Positions 36,281 through 45,503 are shown, counted from the stretch's first letter. The stretch is DNA of 64,000 nt from RGIG8767 sp964487395 (GCA_964487395.1 CAZAQH010000001.1:19914-83913); one strand, 5' to 3'. Notes: generated by a model not told the origin, from the letters alone. A program made the numbers and translations.

Positions 36281-36640
36281 TCCAAAATGACCAATTATAG
36301 CACTGGCGTCATTTTTATATTTTTCAAGGAAATCCGATGCACCTGAAAAAGCTATCTGATTGATATACTCTTCCACTTCATCTGCTGTCATACCAATACC
36401 ATTATCGATAAACTTAAGTGTCTTTTCCTTGGGGTTTACAATTACTTCAATCTTTGCCTTGTAATCATTCGGTAACTGATATTCACCCATCATATCAAGT
36501 TTCTTTAATTTGGTGATTGCATCACAGCCATTGGATATCAATTCTCTGAAAAAGATATCATGATCGGAATACAACCATTTTTTAATAATTGGAAAAATAT
36601 TATCACTATTAATTGATAAACTTCCATGTTTCTCTGCCAT
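36281..36640 (-). CDS. htpG: Chaperone HtpG, N-terminal fragment (ends at scaffold gap)
   Basis: 120 residues of the Hsp90 ATP-binding domain: MAEKHGSLSINSDNIFPIIK, FFRELISNGCDAITKLK (catalytic Glu and nucleotide-binding Asn), KFIDNGIGMTADEVEEYI (DxGxG) and SGASDFLEKYKNDASAIIGHFG before the gap. GAAAGGAAAG precedes the ATG at 36640. Note NG in RELISNGCDA, where most Hsp90 proteins have NASDA/NSSDA. Expression is controlled by HrcA through the CIRCE element at 36729-36755. Confidence 0.9.
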
Positions 36641-36692
36641 AAATAATCACTTTCCTTTCCTGCTTCCATTGGCAATTTTTCTTCTGAAATAA

Positions 36693-36721
36693 AGTGTAAT
36701 GCTACCTAAAATAAAAGTCAA
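36693..36721 (-). promoter_or_regulatory. Sigma-A promoter of htpG
   Basis: Minus strand TTGACT (36716-36721), 17-nt spacer, TACACT (36693-36698). It sits 7 nt downstream of the CIRCE element. Confidence 0.7.
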
Positions 36722-36728
36722 GAAAAAT

Positions 36729-36755
36729 TTAGCACTCATTTGTCGTGAGTGCTAA
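36729..36755. promoter_or_regulatory. CIRCE element, HrcA operator
   Basis: Perfect TTAGCACTC-N9-GAGTGCTAA, the consensus HrcA-binding site of Firmicutes heat-shock genes, 89 nt upstream of the htpG start and just upstream of its -35. Confidence 0.95.
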
Positions 36756-36812
36756 TAATCTTATAAAAATGTTATATTTACGCCGTTTTCACAATTATAA
36801 ACTTTTTCTAAA

Positions 36813-37874
36813 CTATTCTTTAAAATGTGAATTGAATACTTCAAAGAAATCAGAAGTCGATACATTTTCATCGTGGATAAAGGTTATCTGATTCCATAAT
36901 TCCTTATTCAGATTCCTGGTTAGGGATGCGACAAAACTGTCGTATTCATCTCCGAATACCTCTTCTCTTCTCTCTTCTACTATTTTTATCTTATTGGCAT
37001 CAGTTACTTCTCTATTAAAGGTACTGATACATTTGATGATATGGTAACCAAAACGCGTCGTCACAACATCACTTATTTCATCTGTCCCAAGATTAAATGC
37101 TGCCTCTTCAAATTCAGGTTCCATTTCACCCTTACCAAAGGAATATATGGATGTATCATCTTCATTATATTTTTCAACTAAATCATCAAAATTTTCACCG
37201 GATTTAGCAAGTTCACAGATTTCTTTGGCACGGCTTAATTCTTCGGATTTAGCATAATCGGTATCTTCGACCAATTCACCATTTTCATCAAGTGTATATG
37301 TCTTAATTAAAATATGCTCCACTGTGATTGTTCTGGCTTCATCATCACTAATCTCCGGATTGATATCCTTAATCAAATAATGATACAGTTTTTCGCTCAA
37401 AGCATATTCTCTATACAATTCGACAATAGTATCCTGTGTAATCCCCATTTTCTCAATCTCAGTATCATTGAGGGAATCATAATACTGTGCCGCTGCATCA
37501 CGGACAGTTTGCTCTTCACTGTCATTCAATGTAACATTGTGCTTTTTAGCTAAAAGTGTCATGGCTTTAATCTGTGCTATTTTTGCAAGCGCCATTTCTT
37601 TTACATTTTCTTCCAATGTAATGCCATCAATCTGTGTATCCCATATCTGACTTCCATATACTTTTTCATAACGATTTTGTATGTTCGTCAAATACACCAT
37701 GATTTCCGGTGTCTGACAGGATTCATCTTCAATTCGAAAAACTTCATTTCTGCCAAAACCGGTTGTAAGCACTACTTTTGTCCCATCTGCATTACTGCCA
37801 CAGGCTGTCAGACCAAATAGTAGAACAAAACACAGTATAAATATTAAATAACGTTTTCTTTTCTGTCTATTCAT
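36813..37874 (-). CDS. PrsA-like peptidyl-prolyl isomerase lipoprotein
   Basis: A 353-residue extracytoplasmic foldase. The signal peptide ends in lipobox LTAC (residues 22-25, after KRYLIFILCFVLLFG). A SurA-N-like helical region spans about 50-170, and a parvulin domain follows: VEHILIKTYTLDENG, AKEICELAKSGENFDDLVEKY, FGKGEMEPEFEEAAFNL and TRFGYHIIKCI. It helps secreted proteins fold outside the membrane. GAGG lies six bases before the ATG. It follows the FAD protein gene by 13 nt and ends ahead of the htpG regulatory region. Confidence 0.92.
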   Translation of the reverse strand: MNRQKRKRYLIFILCFVLLFGLTACGSNADGTKVVLTTGFGRNEVFRIEDESCQTPEIMVYLTNIQNRYEKVYGSQIWDTQIDGITLEENVKEMALAKIAQIKAMTLLAKKHNVTLNDSEEQTVRDAAAQYYDSLNDTEIEKMGITQDTIVELYREYALSEKLYHYLIKDINPEISDDEARTITVEHILIKTYTLDENGELVEDTDYAKSEELSRAKEICELAKSGENFDDLVEKYNEDDTSIYSFGKGEMEPEFEEAAFNLGTDEISDVVTTRFGYHIIKCISTFNREVTDANKIKIVEERREEVFGDEYDSFVASLTRNLNKELWNQITFIHDENVSTSDFFEVFNSHFKE

Positions 37875-37887
37875 TCATAACCTCATT

Positions 37888-39294
37888 TTACGACCTGTTC
37901 ATTTTATCAAGTATACTGCGGGCTACCGACAATCCATTGGCAGATGCCTGTTGCAATCCTCTGGTAACACCAGCTCCATCACCAATAGCATAAAGTCCGC
38001 TGATGCTGGTTTCAAAGTTCTTGTCTACTACTACTTTATTAGAATAGAATTTCACTTCTACGCCATAGAGTAATGTCTCATCACTTGCAATACCCGGTGT
38101 TACTTTATCAAGTGCTTCTAACATTTCTACAATGTCAACCATAATACGGTGTGGAAATACCAGGGATAAATCACCTGGAACTGCATCCTTTAAGGTCGGC
38201 ATCAGATTATTGCGGTACAATCTCTCTTCGGTCGTCCGTCTTCCTCTTTTGAAATCGCCATAGGTCTGTACCAAAATATGATCACCACACAGCATATTAG
38301 AAAGCTGGGCAATTCTTTTACCATATTCAATTGGCGATTTAAATGGCTTCGTAAAGTTTTTAGATACTAAAATAGCAAAATTAGTATTATTCGTTTTTAA
38401 TTCTTTTCCTTTATACGCATGACCATTTACAACAGCCAGATTACTCTCATAATATTCCGTTGCTACTTCACCTGATGGATTGGTGCAGAAAGTTCTGACC
38501 TTATCATCAAAAGTCGGTGTATGATAAATAAGCTTGGCTTCATAGAGATTTTCATTTAAAAACTGCATGACTTCATCTCGTACTTCTACTCTGACACCTA
38601 CGTCAACCGTTCCTGGAATCGTCTCGATTCCAATCTCGTCACATTTTTCTGAAAACCAGCCTGCACCTTCTCTTCCTACAGCACATACTATCTGGTCTGC
38701 GTAGTATTCTTCTCCACTTTGTGTGAGGATTCCTACTGCTTTGTTTTCTTTTATTATAATCGTATCAACCATAGTATTAAACATCATGGTGACACTTTTT
38801 TCTTCAAGATGATGCTGTAATTTCTGGTAAATTTTGTATCCTTCTTCTGTTCCCAAGTGTCTGATTGGACATTCAACAAGCTTTAAATTAGCATTAATGG
38901 CTTTTTTTCTAATCTCACGAATCTCTTTTTCTTTATCTATTCCATATACATGCTCATCTGCACCAAATTTCAAATAAATCTCATCGGATTCATGAATAAG
39001 CTGTACAGTCTCATCATAACCAAGTATTCCAGGCAAATTGCCACCAACATCCGGAGATAATGATAATTTCCCATCAGAAAAAGCCCCCGCTCCTGCAAAA
39101 CCAGTCGTGATAGAGCATGGCTGACAGCCCACGCACTGCTTTGTCTGTCTTTTGGGACAATTTCTTTTTTCAATGGAGCGTCCTTTTTCCACCAATAATA
39201 TTTTTAAATTTTTATCTTGATTGGCAAGTTCATAAGCACAGAAAATACCGCCTGGTCCTGCTCCTACAATAATCACATCAAATTTATCTGCCAT
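37888..39294 (-). CDS. FAD-dependent dehydrogenase, COG2509 type
   Basis: A 468-residue flavoprotein. VIIVGAGPGGIFCAYELA (residues 8-25) is the FAD fingerprint, then CPKRQTKQCVGCQPCSITTGF, a four-cysteine segment, and FAGAGAFSDGKLSLSP, both characteristic of this uncharacterised family. QIVCAVGREGAGW and the C-terminal GLYAIGDGAGVTRGLQQASANG complete the FAD site. The family resembles NAD/FAD ring-reducing enzymes, but the substrate is unknown. It precedes the PrsA-like gene by 13 nt and is divergent from the thioesterase gene. Confidence 0.9.
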   Translation of the reverse strand: MADKFDVIIVGAGPGGIFCAYELANQDKNLKILLVEKGRSIEKRNCPKRQTKQCVGCQPCSITTGFAGAGAFSDGKLSLSPDVGGNLPGILGYDETVQLIHESDEIYLKFGADEHVYGIDKEKEIREIRKKAINANLKLVECPIRHLGTEEGYKIYQKLQHHLEEKSVTMMFNTMVDTIIIKENKAVGILTQSGEEYYADQIVCAVGREGAGWFSEKCDEIGIETIPGTVDVGVRVEVRDEVMQFLNENLYEAKLIYHTPTFDDKVRTFCTNPSGEVATEYYESNLAVVNGHAYKGKELKTNNTNFAILVSKNFTKPFKSPIEYGKRIAQLSNMLCGDHILVQTYGDFKRGRRTTEERLYRNNLMPTLKDAVPGDLSLVFPHRIMVDIVEMLEALDKVTPGIASDETLLYGVEVKFYSNKVVVDKNFETSISGLYAIGDGAGVTRGLQQASANGLSVARSILDKMNRS

Positions 39295-39416
39295 TTAATT
39301 CACTCCTATCATCATTGTGTTATCCAACACAAAAAAGTATAACACTTCCTTTTGTAAAATCCTATAAAATAAACGTAAAATATAGTAAAAGAACGTATCG
39401 TTTTATTTTAAAAAAT

Positions 39417-39445
39417 TTGCATAAAATACATTGTATGGCTATACT
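39417..39445 (+). promoter_or_regulatory. Sigma-A promoter of the thioesterase gene
   Basis: TTGCAT (39417-39422), 17-nt spacer, TATACT (39440-39445), 37 nt before the start codon. Confidence 0.7.
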
Positions 39446-39482
39446 AAGTAAAGAGATTCAAATAGAAACCGGAGGCCACACA

Positions 39483-39896
39483 ATGATTATTAATGAAAAA
39501 GATCCCGAGATTCTGAAAGAAATTCAAAACCGTTTTGAAAAAGACCGGTTTGCTACAAGCATAGGTGCCATTATTGAAAAAGTAAATGACGGATACGCCC
39601 TGTGTTCACTTACAATAACAGAAGATATGCTGAATGCTGTTGGTTCTGTTATGGGTGGTGTTTATTTTACACTTTCTGATTTTGCTTTTGCTGTTGCATC
39701 AAACTGGAATAAACCGATAACTGTTTCACTAAACAGCAGTATTTCTTTTTTAAGTGCTGCAAAAGGAAAACGTCTGATTGCAGAAGCAAGATGTATCAAG
39801 GAAGGTAAAACAACCTGCTACTATATTGTAGATGTCTGTGATGATACCGGTTCACTTATTACTTCCAGCACAATGAACGGATTCATTAAACGATAA
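39483..39896 (+). CDS. PaaI-type hotdog-fold thioesterase
   Basis: A 137-residue acyl-CoA thioesterase of the PaaI family. The signature NAVGSVMGGVYFTLSDFAFAV (residues 54-74) is the hotdog active-site helix with the aspartate; VSLNSSISFLSAAKGKRLIAEA forms the next strands. ATG 39483 has CCGGAGG eight bases upstream, while the longer frame from 39315 runs through the promoter. It probably hydrolyses aryl- or other acyl-CoA, which would suit the nearby PaaK gene. Its stop lies one base from the stop of the convergent CapA-like gene. Confidence 0.92.
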   Translation: MIINEKDPEILKEIQNRFEKDRFATSIGAIIEKVNDGYALCSLTITEDMLNAVGSVMGGVYFTLSDFAFAVASNWNKPITVSLNSSISFLSAAKGKRLIAEARCIKEGKTTCYYIVDVCDDTGSLITSSTMNGFIKR

Positions 39897-39897
39897 T

Positions 39898-41145
39898 CTA
39901 TTCCATAACATCATTCCACATATTCGTTATATATTCTATTGAAAAATTAGGATCCTGTTTTACAATTTCATTTTCTGCTTCTAATTCCGGTGTATATTCA
40001 TTTAAGGGATAAACAGTAATTCCCTGTACACCGGATTTTAAATGCGAAACTATTGGAATTGCTTCATGTGATATAATTTCCGCTTCTCCATTTTCCTGTT
40101 GTTTAATTGTCACTTTTGCCATTGCACCTAACATCCTGTCAGCAACACCATCTCCCGTTCCACTGGTGGCATTTACAAAATTACCAAGTGAATAATAAAC
40201 CAAAGTCTGCTTTCCATCTGTACCTGTTATCCATTCCACCGGTTCAATCACATGGGGATGTGTTCCAATTACAAGATCCACTCCAATATCAGATAAATAC
40301 TGTGCCAAATTTCCCTGTTCTTCTGATTGTGTATGTTGATATTCAATTCCCCAATGCGGACATACAACAATAAAATCTGACATTGTTTTGGCCAGCTCCA
40401 CATCTTGTTTGATTTTATCTTTATCTATATAGTTCACTAGGTACGGAGCATCTTTCGGTACCTCAATTCCATTTGTTCCATAAGTATAATTCAAAACTGC
40501 AATTCTTATTCCTTTTTGCTCAGTAATCACTATTTGACTATCTTGGTCACTCTGGCTTTCATTGATTCCTGCGACCTTTATGGCCGGATAATTGGTTTTC
40601 CAGAAATCCAAACAGTTACGTACTCCTTTTTCTCCCTTATCAAGTGTATGATTAGTCGCATGTAAAATAATATCAAATCCATTATTTACCAATGCATCCC
40701 CAACTTCATATGCCCCGTTAAAACAAGGATATCCCGATAATCCAAGTTCAGTTCCTCCAAGAATAACTTCTTGATTTACCAAGGCAATATCTGCTGCTTG
40801 TGTTTCACTTTTTACATGTGTAAATAAATGATTATAATCATAACTTCCATCTGCAAGTTTTCCACTGTCACTTACAGGTGTATGTAAAAGAACATCGCCT
40901 ACCATCATTAATGTAATACTTTCATCAATTTCTGACTGCTGTGTCGATTCTGTTTCTTGTGTATTCTCAATGATTTTGGAAGTTTCTTCCACATTTATTT
41001 TCTTGGTGTCATCTGTTTCCATCATTGTGGATACTTGTTCATTGACTACTCCAGTCTCTTTATTTGAATTTACTTTGTGGTTGCATCCCACTGTCATTAC
41101 TACGAGCAGACATAAGCAAATTATGGCAATTCGACTTCTTTTCAT
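39898..41145 (-). CDS. CapA-like metallophosphatase-fold lipoprotein
   Basis: A 415-residue CapA/PgsA-type protein. The N-terminus has a lipoprotein signal (RIAIICLCLLVVMTVGC, Cys21). A Thr/Glu-rich linker covers about 22-75, then the CapA domain: ITLMMVGDVLLHTPV, ALVNQEVILGGTELGLSGYP, LHATNHTLDKGEKG, VCPHWGIEYQHTQSEEQ and VIGTHPHVIEPVEW. The family acts at the cell surface in poly-glutamate or wall metabolism; no other capsule genes are here. The gene ends one base from the stop of the thioesterase gene, with no terminator between. Confidence 0.92.
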   Translation of the reverse strand: MKRSRIAIICLCLLVVMTVGCNHKVNSNKETGVVNEQVSTMMETDDTKKINVEETSKIIENTQETESTQQSEIDESITLMMVGDVLLHTPVSDSGKLADGSYDYNHLFTHVKSETQAADIALVNQEVILGGTELGLSGYPCFNGAYEVGDALVNNGFDIILHATNHTLDKGEKGVRNCLDFWKTNYPAIKVAGINESQSDQDSQIVITEQKGIRIAVLNYTYGTNGIEVPKDAPYLVNYIDKDKIKQDVELAKTMSDFIVVCPHWGIEYQHTQSEEQGNLAQYLSDIGVDLVIGTHPHVIEPVEWITGTDGKQTLVYYSLGNFVNATSGTGDGVADRMLGAMAKVTIKQQENGEAEIISHEAIPIVSHLKSGVQGITVYPLNEYTPELEAENEIVKQDPNFSIEYITNMWNDVME

Positions 41146-41196
41146 TTATTTGATTACCTCTTAAATTATCATTTTGGTATCATTACATTAGTCAAA

Positions 41197-41249
41197 AAAA
41201 GCCTGCTTGCCAGTACATCTTAAGGGATATACCACGCCAGCAGGCTTTT
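41197..41249 (-). terminator. Terminator after the ACT protein gene
   Basis: AAAAGCCTGCT pairs with AGCAGGCTTTT across about 31 nt that can form a smaller hairpin; on the minus strand the 3' arm ends in a T7 run. It closes the iorA-iorB-paaK-ACT operon. Confidence 0.8.
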
Positions 41250-41257
41250 ACTCCATT

Positions 41258-41686
41258 TTACTGAAGATGATACATGGTGTTTTCATCTAAAAGCATCATT
41301 CTTGCATCTTGAAGAGTCTGTACTGTCTTATCCGGTTCAGATGTTTTCAGTATCATAGCTCCGGTTTTCGCTGTTGCCATTGCGTACATATATTCAATGC
41401 CGATGCCTGCTGCCGATATAATTCTAAACAGGGAAGATAAAGTTCCTACACGATTTTCCAGTCTGACAGCAATTACATCTGTCAGCATTGCAGAAAATCC
41501 GCTTTCCTGTAATACTTTTTTGCCTTCAATAGGATTGGATACAATCATACGAAGTAAACCATATTCACTTGTATCTGCAAGCGAAATAGAAAAAATATTG
41601 ATATTATGATCTTTTAAGCTCTCTGTTACTTCTTCCAAAGTTCCTACACGGTTTTCGATAAATACAGTTAACTGCTTTACAAACAT
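41258..41686 (-). CDS. Tandem ACT-domain protein of the ior/paaK operon
   Basis: A 142-residue protein made of two ACT domains: QLTVFIENRVGTLEEVTESL (residues 5-24) and VIAVRLENRVGTLSSLFRII (about 72-91). ACT pairs bind amino acids at their interface. Such a gene commonly follows phenylacetate-CoA ligase and indolepyruvate oxidoreductase, as here, so it may sense aromatic or branched-chain amino acids; this is inference. AAGGAGGGG precedes the ATG, 30 nt after paaK. Confidence 0.9.
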   Translation of the reverse strand: MFVKQLTVFIENRVGTLEEVTESLKDHNINIFSISLADTSEYGLLRMIVSNPIEGKKVLQESGFSAMLTDVIAVRLENRVGTLSSLFRIISAAGIGIEYMYAMATAKTGAMILKTSEPDKTVQTLQDARMMLLDENTMYHLQ

Positions 41687-41716
41687 ATTTAACCCCTCCT
41701 TAGAATCTCCTTTGAA

Positions 41717-43018
41717 TTAATCATTAAAGTTACGTTTATCAATTACATGCTGTGCTTTACCCATGCTTCGTTCAATTGATTTTGGTGCTACAAGTTTGAC
41801 TTTAACGGCAAGTCCAATTGCATGCTGAATCGCCATTGCAATTTTCTTAGTAAGTTTTTCAAGTTCCTTAATCTCATCTGAGAAGAAACGTTCTTCTACT
41901 TCTACCTGTACCTCTAAAGTATCAAGGTTATTTACTCTATCTACTATCATAAGGTAATGAGGTGTTGTTTCACCAAGTTCTAAAAGAGCACTCTCAATCT
42001 GTGATGGGAATACATTGACACCACGGATAATAAGCATATCATCAGAACGTCCTTTAAATCTGGAAATTCTGGCAGTTGTTCTTCCACATTCACATTTTTC
42101 ATGTGTAATGCTTGTTAAATCTTTTGTCCTGTAACGGATAAGCGGAATACCCTCTTTTGTAAGGGTTGAGAAAACAAGTTCTCCTGTTACGCCATCTGCT
42201 ACCGGCTGTAATGTCTCCGGATCTACAATTTCAGGAAGAAAGTTATCTTCAAATACGTGAAGTCCTTTATGGAATTCACAATCACAAGCTACACCCGGTC
42301 CCATAACCTCACTTAATCCATATATATCATGTGCATGAATATTTAATTTTTGTTCAATCTGCTGACGCATTTTTTCAGTCCATGGTTCTGCACCACAAAT
42401 GGCAGCTTTTAATTTAATGTTGCCGAGTTTGCCCATTTCTTCCAGTGTCTCTGCAATATGAAGTAAATAGGATGGTGTACACATAATTCCTGTTGCGCCA
42501 AAGTCTTCCATCATGGTAACAAGCTTTTTCGTATTACCGGTAGACATCGGAACAACGGTTGCTCCTAAATGCTCTGCACCATAATGTGCTCCCAGTCCTC
42601 CTGTAAAGAGTCCGTATCCATAAGCAATCTGAATGACATCTTCTTTACCAAGACCTGCCATAGAAATAGCTCTTGCAACGCATTCGCTCCAAATCTCAAT
42701 ATCACGTCTGGTATATCCAACTACAGTTGCTTTTCCTGTGGTTCCACTGGATGCATGTATACGTACAATTTCCGAACGGGGAACTGCAAACAAGCCAAAT
42801 GGATAAGTATCACGTAAGTCTGTTTTCGTGGTATAAGGAAGTTTGGGTAAATCTTCAATTCCTCTGATATCTCCAGGTTCTAATCCAACCTGCTGCATTT
42901 TTTTGCGGTAATGCTCCACGTTGTGGTAAACTCTGTCTACCAATTTTACAAGTCGTGCACTTTGCAATGTCTGCATTTCATCACGGCTCATGCATTCTTT
43001 TGTCTCATTCCAAATCAT
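41717..43018 (-). CDS. paaK: Phenylacetate-CoA ligase
   Basis: A 433-residue AMP-forming acyl-CoA ligase of the PaaK family. HASSGTTGKATVVGYT near residue 88 is the AMP-binding loop; IYGLSEVMGPGVACDC near 237 and RYRTKDLTSI near 302 follow; FKGRSDDMLIIRGVNVFPSQI near 325 starts the C-terminal domain. Co-transcription with IorAB suggests that it links arylacetates with arylacetyl-CoA, possibly conserving energy in reverse. AGGAGG lies six bases before the ATG; it follows iorB after 17 nt. Confidence 0.95.
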   Translation of the reverse strand: MIWNETKECMSRDEMQTLQSARLVKLVDRVYHNVEHYRKKMQQVGLEPGDIRGIEDLPKLPYTTKTDLRDTYPFGLFAVPRSEIVRIHASSGTTGKATVVGYTRRDIEIWSECVARAISMAGLGKEDVIQIAYGYGLFTGGLGAHYGAEHLGATVVPMSTGNTKKLVTMMEDFGATGIMCTPSYLLHIAETLEEMGKLGNIKLKAAICGAEPWTEKMRQQIEQKLNIHAHDIYGLSEVMGPGVACDCEFHKGLHVFEDNFLPEIVDPETLQPVADGVTGELVFSTLTKEGIPLIRYRTKDLTSITHEKCECGRTTARISRFKGRSDDMLIIRGVNVFPSQIESALLELGETTPHYLMIVDRVNNLDTLEVQVEVEERFFSDEIKELEKLTKKIAMAIQHAIGLAVKVKLVAPKSIERSMGKAQHVIDKRNFND

Positions 43019-43035
43019 GAAAAGCCTCCTGTTAA

Positions 43036-43605
43036 TTATAAACTATATCCTGCCTCAAATGCCTGCAAATTCTTTTCTACTGTCTTAGGAGGAACGGTTG
43101 ATTTGATTACCTCAATCCATTCTTCTTTCTTAAATGACATATGCTTTGCTGCTGCCCCAAGTACTACAACATTAAATGATTTTGGGGAGTTAATTTCTTT
43201 TGCTTTTGCCATGGCATCTACAACCAAAGTCTTACGTGCTGCCTTTAATTTATCAATAATTCCTTCCGGATAAACAGCAGCTCCTGTTACAACGGTAATT
43301 GGCTCAATCTTCTGGTCATTTACAATCACTACACCATCTTTTTTTACAAAATGAAGATAACGAAGTGCCTCTAAGCGTTCAAATGCAATTAAAACATCTG
43401 CACATCCTTCTTCAATAATAGGCTCTGCTACGCTCTCACCATATCGTACATAAGTAACAACACTACCACCTCTTTGTGCCATTCCATGTACTTCTGATAA
43501 TTTCACATCATATCCGGCTTCTATTGCAAGTTTTCCTAAAATTCTACTTGTTAGGAGGGTACCCTGACCGCCAACTCCTACAATCATAATGTTTGTCGTT
43601 GCCAT
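43036..43605 (-). CDS. iorB: Indolepyruvate ferredoxin oxidoreductase, beta subunit
   Basis: A 189-residue gamma-type subunit of 2-oxoacid:ferredoxin oxidoreductases: IMIVGVGGQGTLLTSRILG (residues 5-23), EVHGMAQRGGSVVTYVRYG and DVLIAFERLEALR. It partners IorA, converting aryl pyruvates to arylacetyl-CoA with reduction of ferredoxin. ATG 43605 has AAGGAGG nine bases upstream, placed at the iorA stop (43607); the longer frame to 43707 would overlap iorA by 100 bases. Confidence 0.95.
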   Translation of the reverse strand: MATTNIMIVGVGGQGTLLTSRILGKLAIEAGYDVKLSEVHGMAQRGGSVVTYVRYGESVAEPIIEEGCADVLIAFERLEALRYLHFVKKDGVVIVNDQKIEPITVVTGAAVYPEGIIDKLKAARKTLVVDAMAKAKEINSPKSFNVVVLGAAAKHMSFKKEEWIEVIKSTVPPKTVEKNLQAFEAGYSL

Positions 43606-43606
43606 C

Positions 43607-45346
43607 TTATTTTGCCTCCTTTTTAATCGCATCAAACTTGCATAACTGCATACATAAACCGCATGCGTTACACATTGTTTCATCGATTGAAATCGTACCA
43701 TCTTCATTTTTTGTAAGTGCAGGGCATCCTGGTCTTAAGCATGCACCACATTTTTTACATTTTTCAGAAACCGGAACACATTTATCCGGAAATACATTGC
43801 CTTTTAAAAGTACGCAGGGAGATTTTGTAATAATAACAGAAACTTCATCTCTTGCGGTTTCTCTTTTTACAATTTCTTCCAGTTCTTTTGTATCAAATGC
43901 ATTTACTTCGTATACATGCTCGATTCCCATAGCCTTGCAAAGGTTATAAATATCAATTGCATAGGTCGGTTCTCCGCTAAGAGTTTTACCGGTTGCTGCA
44001 TGATCCTGATGACCTGTCATACCAGTTGTGGAATTATCTAAAATCATAACTGTTCCGGTTGCGTTGTTGTATACCATATTCATTAAAGAATTGACACCTG
44101 TATGAAGGAATGTAGAATCTCCGATTACAGCCACCCAGTTTTTAATGTAATCTTTTCCTTTGGCTTTTTCCATGCCGTGAAGACTTGAGATACTTGCTCC
44201 CATACAGATTGTGGTATCAATTACATTTAATGGTGCAACAGCACCTAATGTGTAACATCCGATATCGCCGGCTGCATGAATTTTTAATTTATTAAGTACA
44301 GAGTATACACTTCTGTGCGGGCAACCTGGGCAAAGAATAGGAGGACGTGCCGGAACTTCTGCCTTTGCATCCACTTCTAATTCCTGATGAAGAACAGCCT
44401 TACGAAGCATGTTTGCACTGTATTCACCCTGAACAGTAAATAATTCTTTTCCTTCTGCTTTAATTCCCCAGGATTTCACCTGTTCTTCGATAACCGGCTC
44501 TAATTCTTCAAAAATAATAAGTCTGTCTACCTTTGAAGCAAAGTCTTCTATCATTTTTCTTGGAAGTGGATTAACAAGTCCAAGCTTTAATACAGAAGCA
44601 TTTGGTATAACTTCTTTGATATACTGATAAGCAATACCACAGGTAATAAAACCAATCGAGGTATCGTTTAATTCTACTTTATTAATAGGGAATGCTGTTG
44701 CATCTGCTGCCATATCCTTTAATCTTTTTTCAACAACAAGGTGACGGCCAATCGCATTGTTTGGCATCATAACATTTTTTCTGATATCTCTTTCATATGG
44801 AACATCAACTGGTTCGCATCTATCTTCCAGATTTACAATGCCCTGTGAATGAGCAAGTCTTGTTGTGGTACGTAAAATAATAGGAGTATCGTATTTTTCG
44901 CTTAAATCAAACGCATACTTCATAAATTCTTTTGCTTCTGCACTGTCAGATGGCTCTACAACCGGCACCATGGATGCTCTGCCAATCATACGGGTATCCT
45001 GCTCGTTCTGTGAGCTGTACATGCCAGGATCATCTGCGACTACTAAAACCATACCGCCTTTTACGCCTATGTAAGACATTGTATATAATGGGTCACTTGC
45101 TACGTTAAGTCCTACGTGCTTCATGCATGCCATAGAACGCACCCCGCTAATGGAAGCGCCACTTGCAACCTCAACTGCTACCTTTTCATTTGGAGCCCAT
45201 TCAGCATAAACCCCTTCATATTTCACAAGATTTTCGCTAATCTCTGTACTTGGAGTACCTGGATAAGCTGCGGAAACCTTCACCCCTGCTTCATAAGCAC
45301 CACGGGCAATTGCTTCATTTCCTAACATGATTTTCTGTTCGCTCAT
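43607..45346 (-). CDS. iorA: Indolepyruvate ferredoxin oxidoreductase, alpha subunit
   Basis: A 579-residue thiamine-diphosphate enzyme. The N-terminal half is the pyruvate-ferredoxin-oxidoreductase-like domain (GNEAIARGAYEAGVKVSAAY, GVRSMACMKHVGLNVASDPL). The TPP-binding domain lies near 335-470, with CPGCPHRSVYSVLNKLK and GDSTFLHTGVNSLMNMVY. The C-terminal ferredoxin domain has CKKCGACLRPGC and CNACGLCMQLC, ligands for two [4Fe-4S] clusters. It acts on indole-, phenyl- or hydroxyphenyl-pyruvate from aromatic amino acids. It is the first gene of the iorA-iorB-paaK-ACT operon. Confidence 0.96.
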   Translation of the reverse strand: MSEQKIMLGNEAIARGAYEAGVKVSAAYPGTPSTEISENLVKYEGVYAEWAPNEKVAVEVASGASISGVRSMACMKHVGLNVASDPLYTMSYIGVKGGMVLVVADDPGMYSSQNEQDTRMIGRASMVPVVEPSDSAEAKEFMKYAFDLSEKYDTPIILRTTTRLAHSQGIVNLEDRCEPVDVPYERDIRKNVMMPNNAIGRHLVVEKRLKDMAADATAFPINKVELNDTSIGFITCGIAYQYIKEVIPNASVLKLGLVNPLPRKMIEDFASKVDRLIIFEELEPVIEEQVKSWGIKAEGKELFTVQGEYSANMLRKAVLHQELEVDAKAEVPARPPILCPGCPHRSVYSVLNKLKIHAAGDIGCYTLGAVAPLNVIDTTICMGASISSLHGMEKAKGKDYIKNWVAVIGDSTFLHTGVNSLMNMVYNNATGTVMILDNSTTGMTGHQDHAATGKTLSGEPTYAIDIYNLCKAMGIEHVYEVNAFDTKELEEIVKRETARDEVSVIITKSPCVLLKGNVFPDKCVPVSEKCKKCGACLRPGCPALTKNEDGTISIDETMCNACGLCMQLCKFDAIKKEAK

Positions 45347-45477
45347 AACACTAATCCTTTCAAATCTTTCTTATCTTTTCATTCCATTATACTTTCACAA
45401 GTGACTTTACTTTCTTCGCTTGCACTAACTTTTTAATAATACCACATTTTCAACATAAAAGACTATAGTTTTTCAAA

Positions 45478-45503
45478 AAAATCCGGCTTTTCAGCCGGAT
45501 TTT
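45478..45503 (-). terminator. Terminator after the sodium symporter gene
   Basis: AAATCCGGCT and AGCCGGATTT form a 10-bp stem with a 4-nt loop, followed on the minus strand by a T7 run, 15 nt past the stop at 45518. It insulates the symporter from iorA. Confidence 0.88.

Noticed and set aside
36227..36640. Frame running through the N gap with four unknown residues
   Set aside because: The gap length is a placeholder, so the joined frame and its C-terminus are not real.
43593..43949. 118-residue plus-strand frame
   Set aside because: Antisense of iorA ferredoxin-domain codons.
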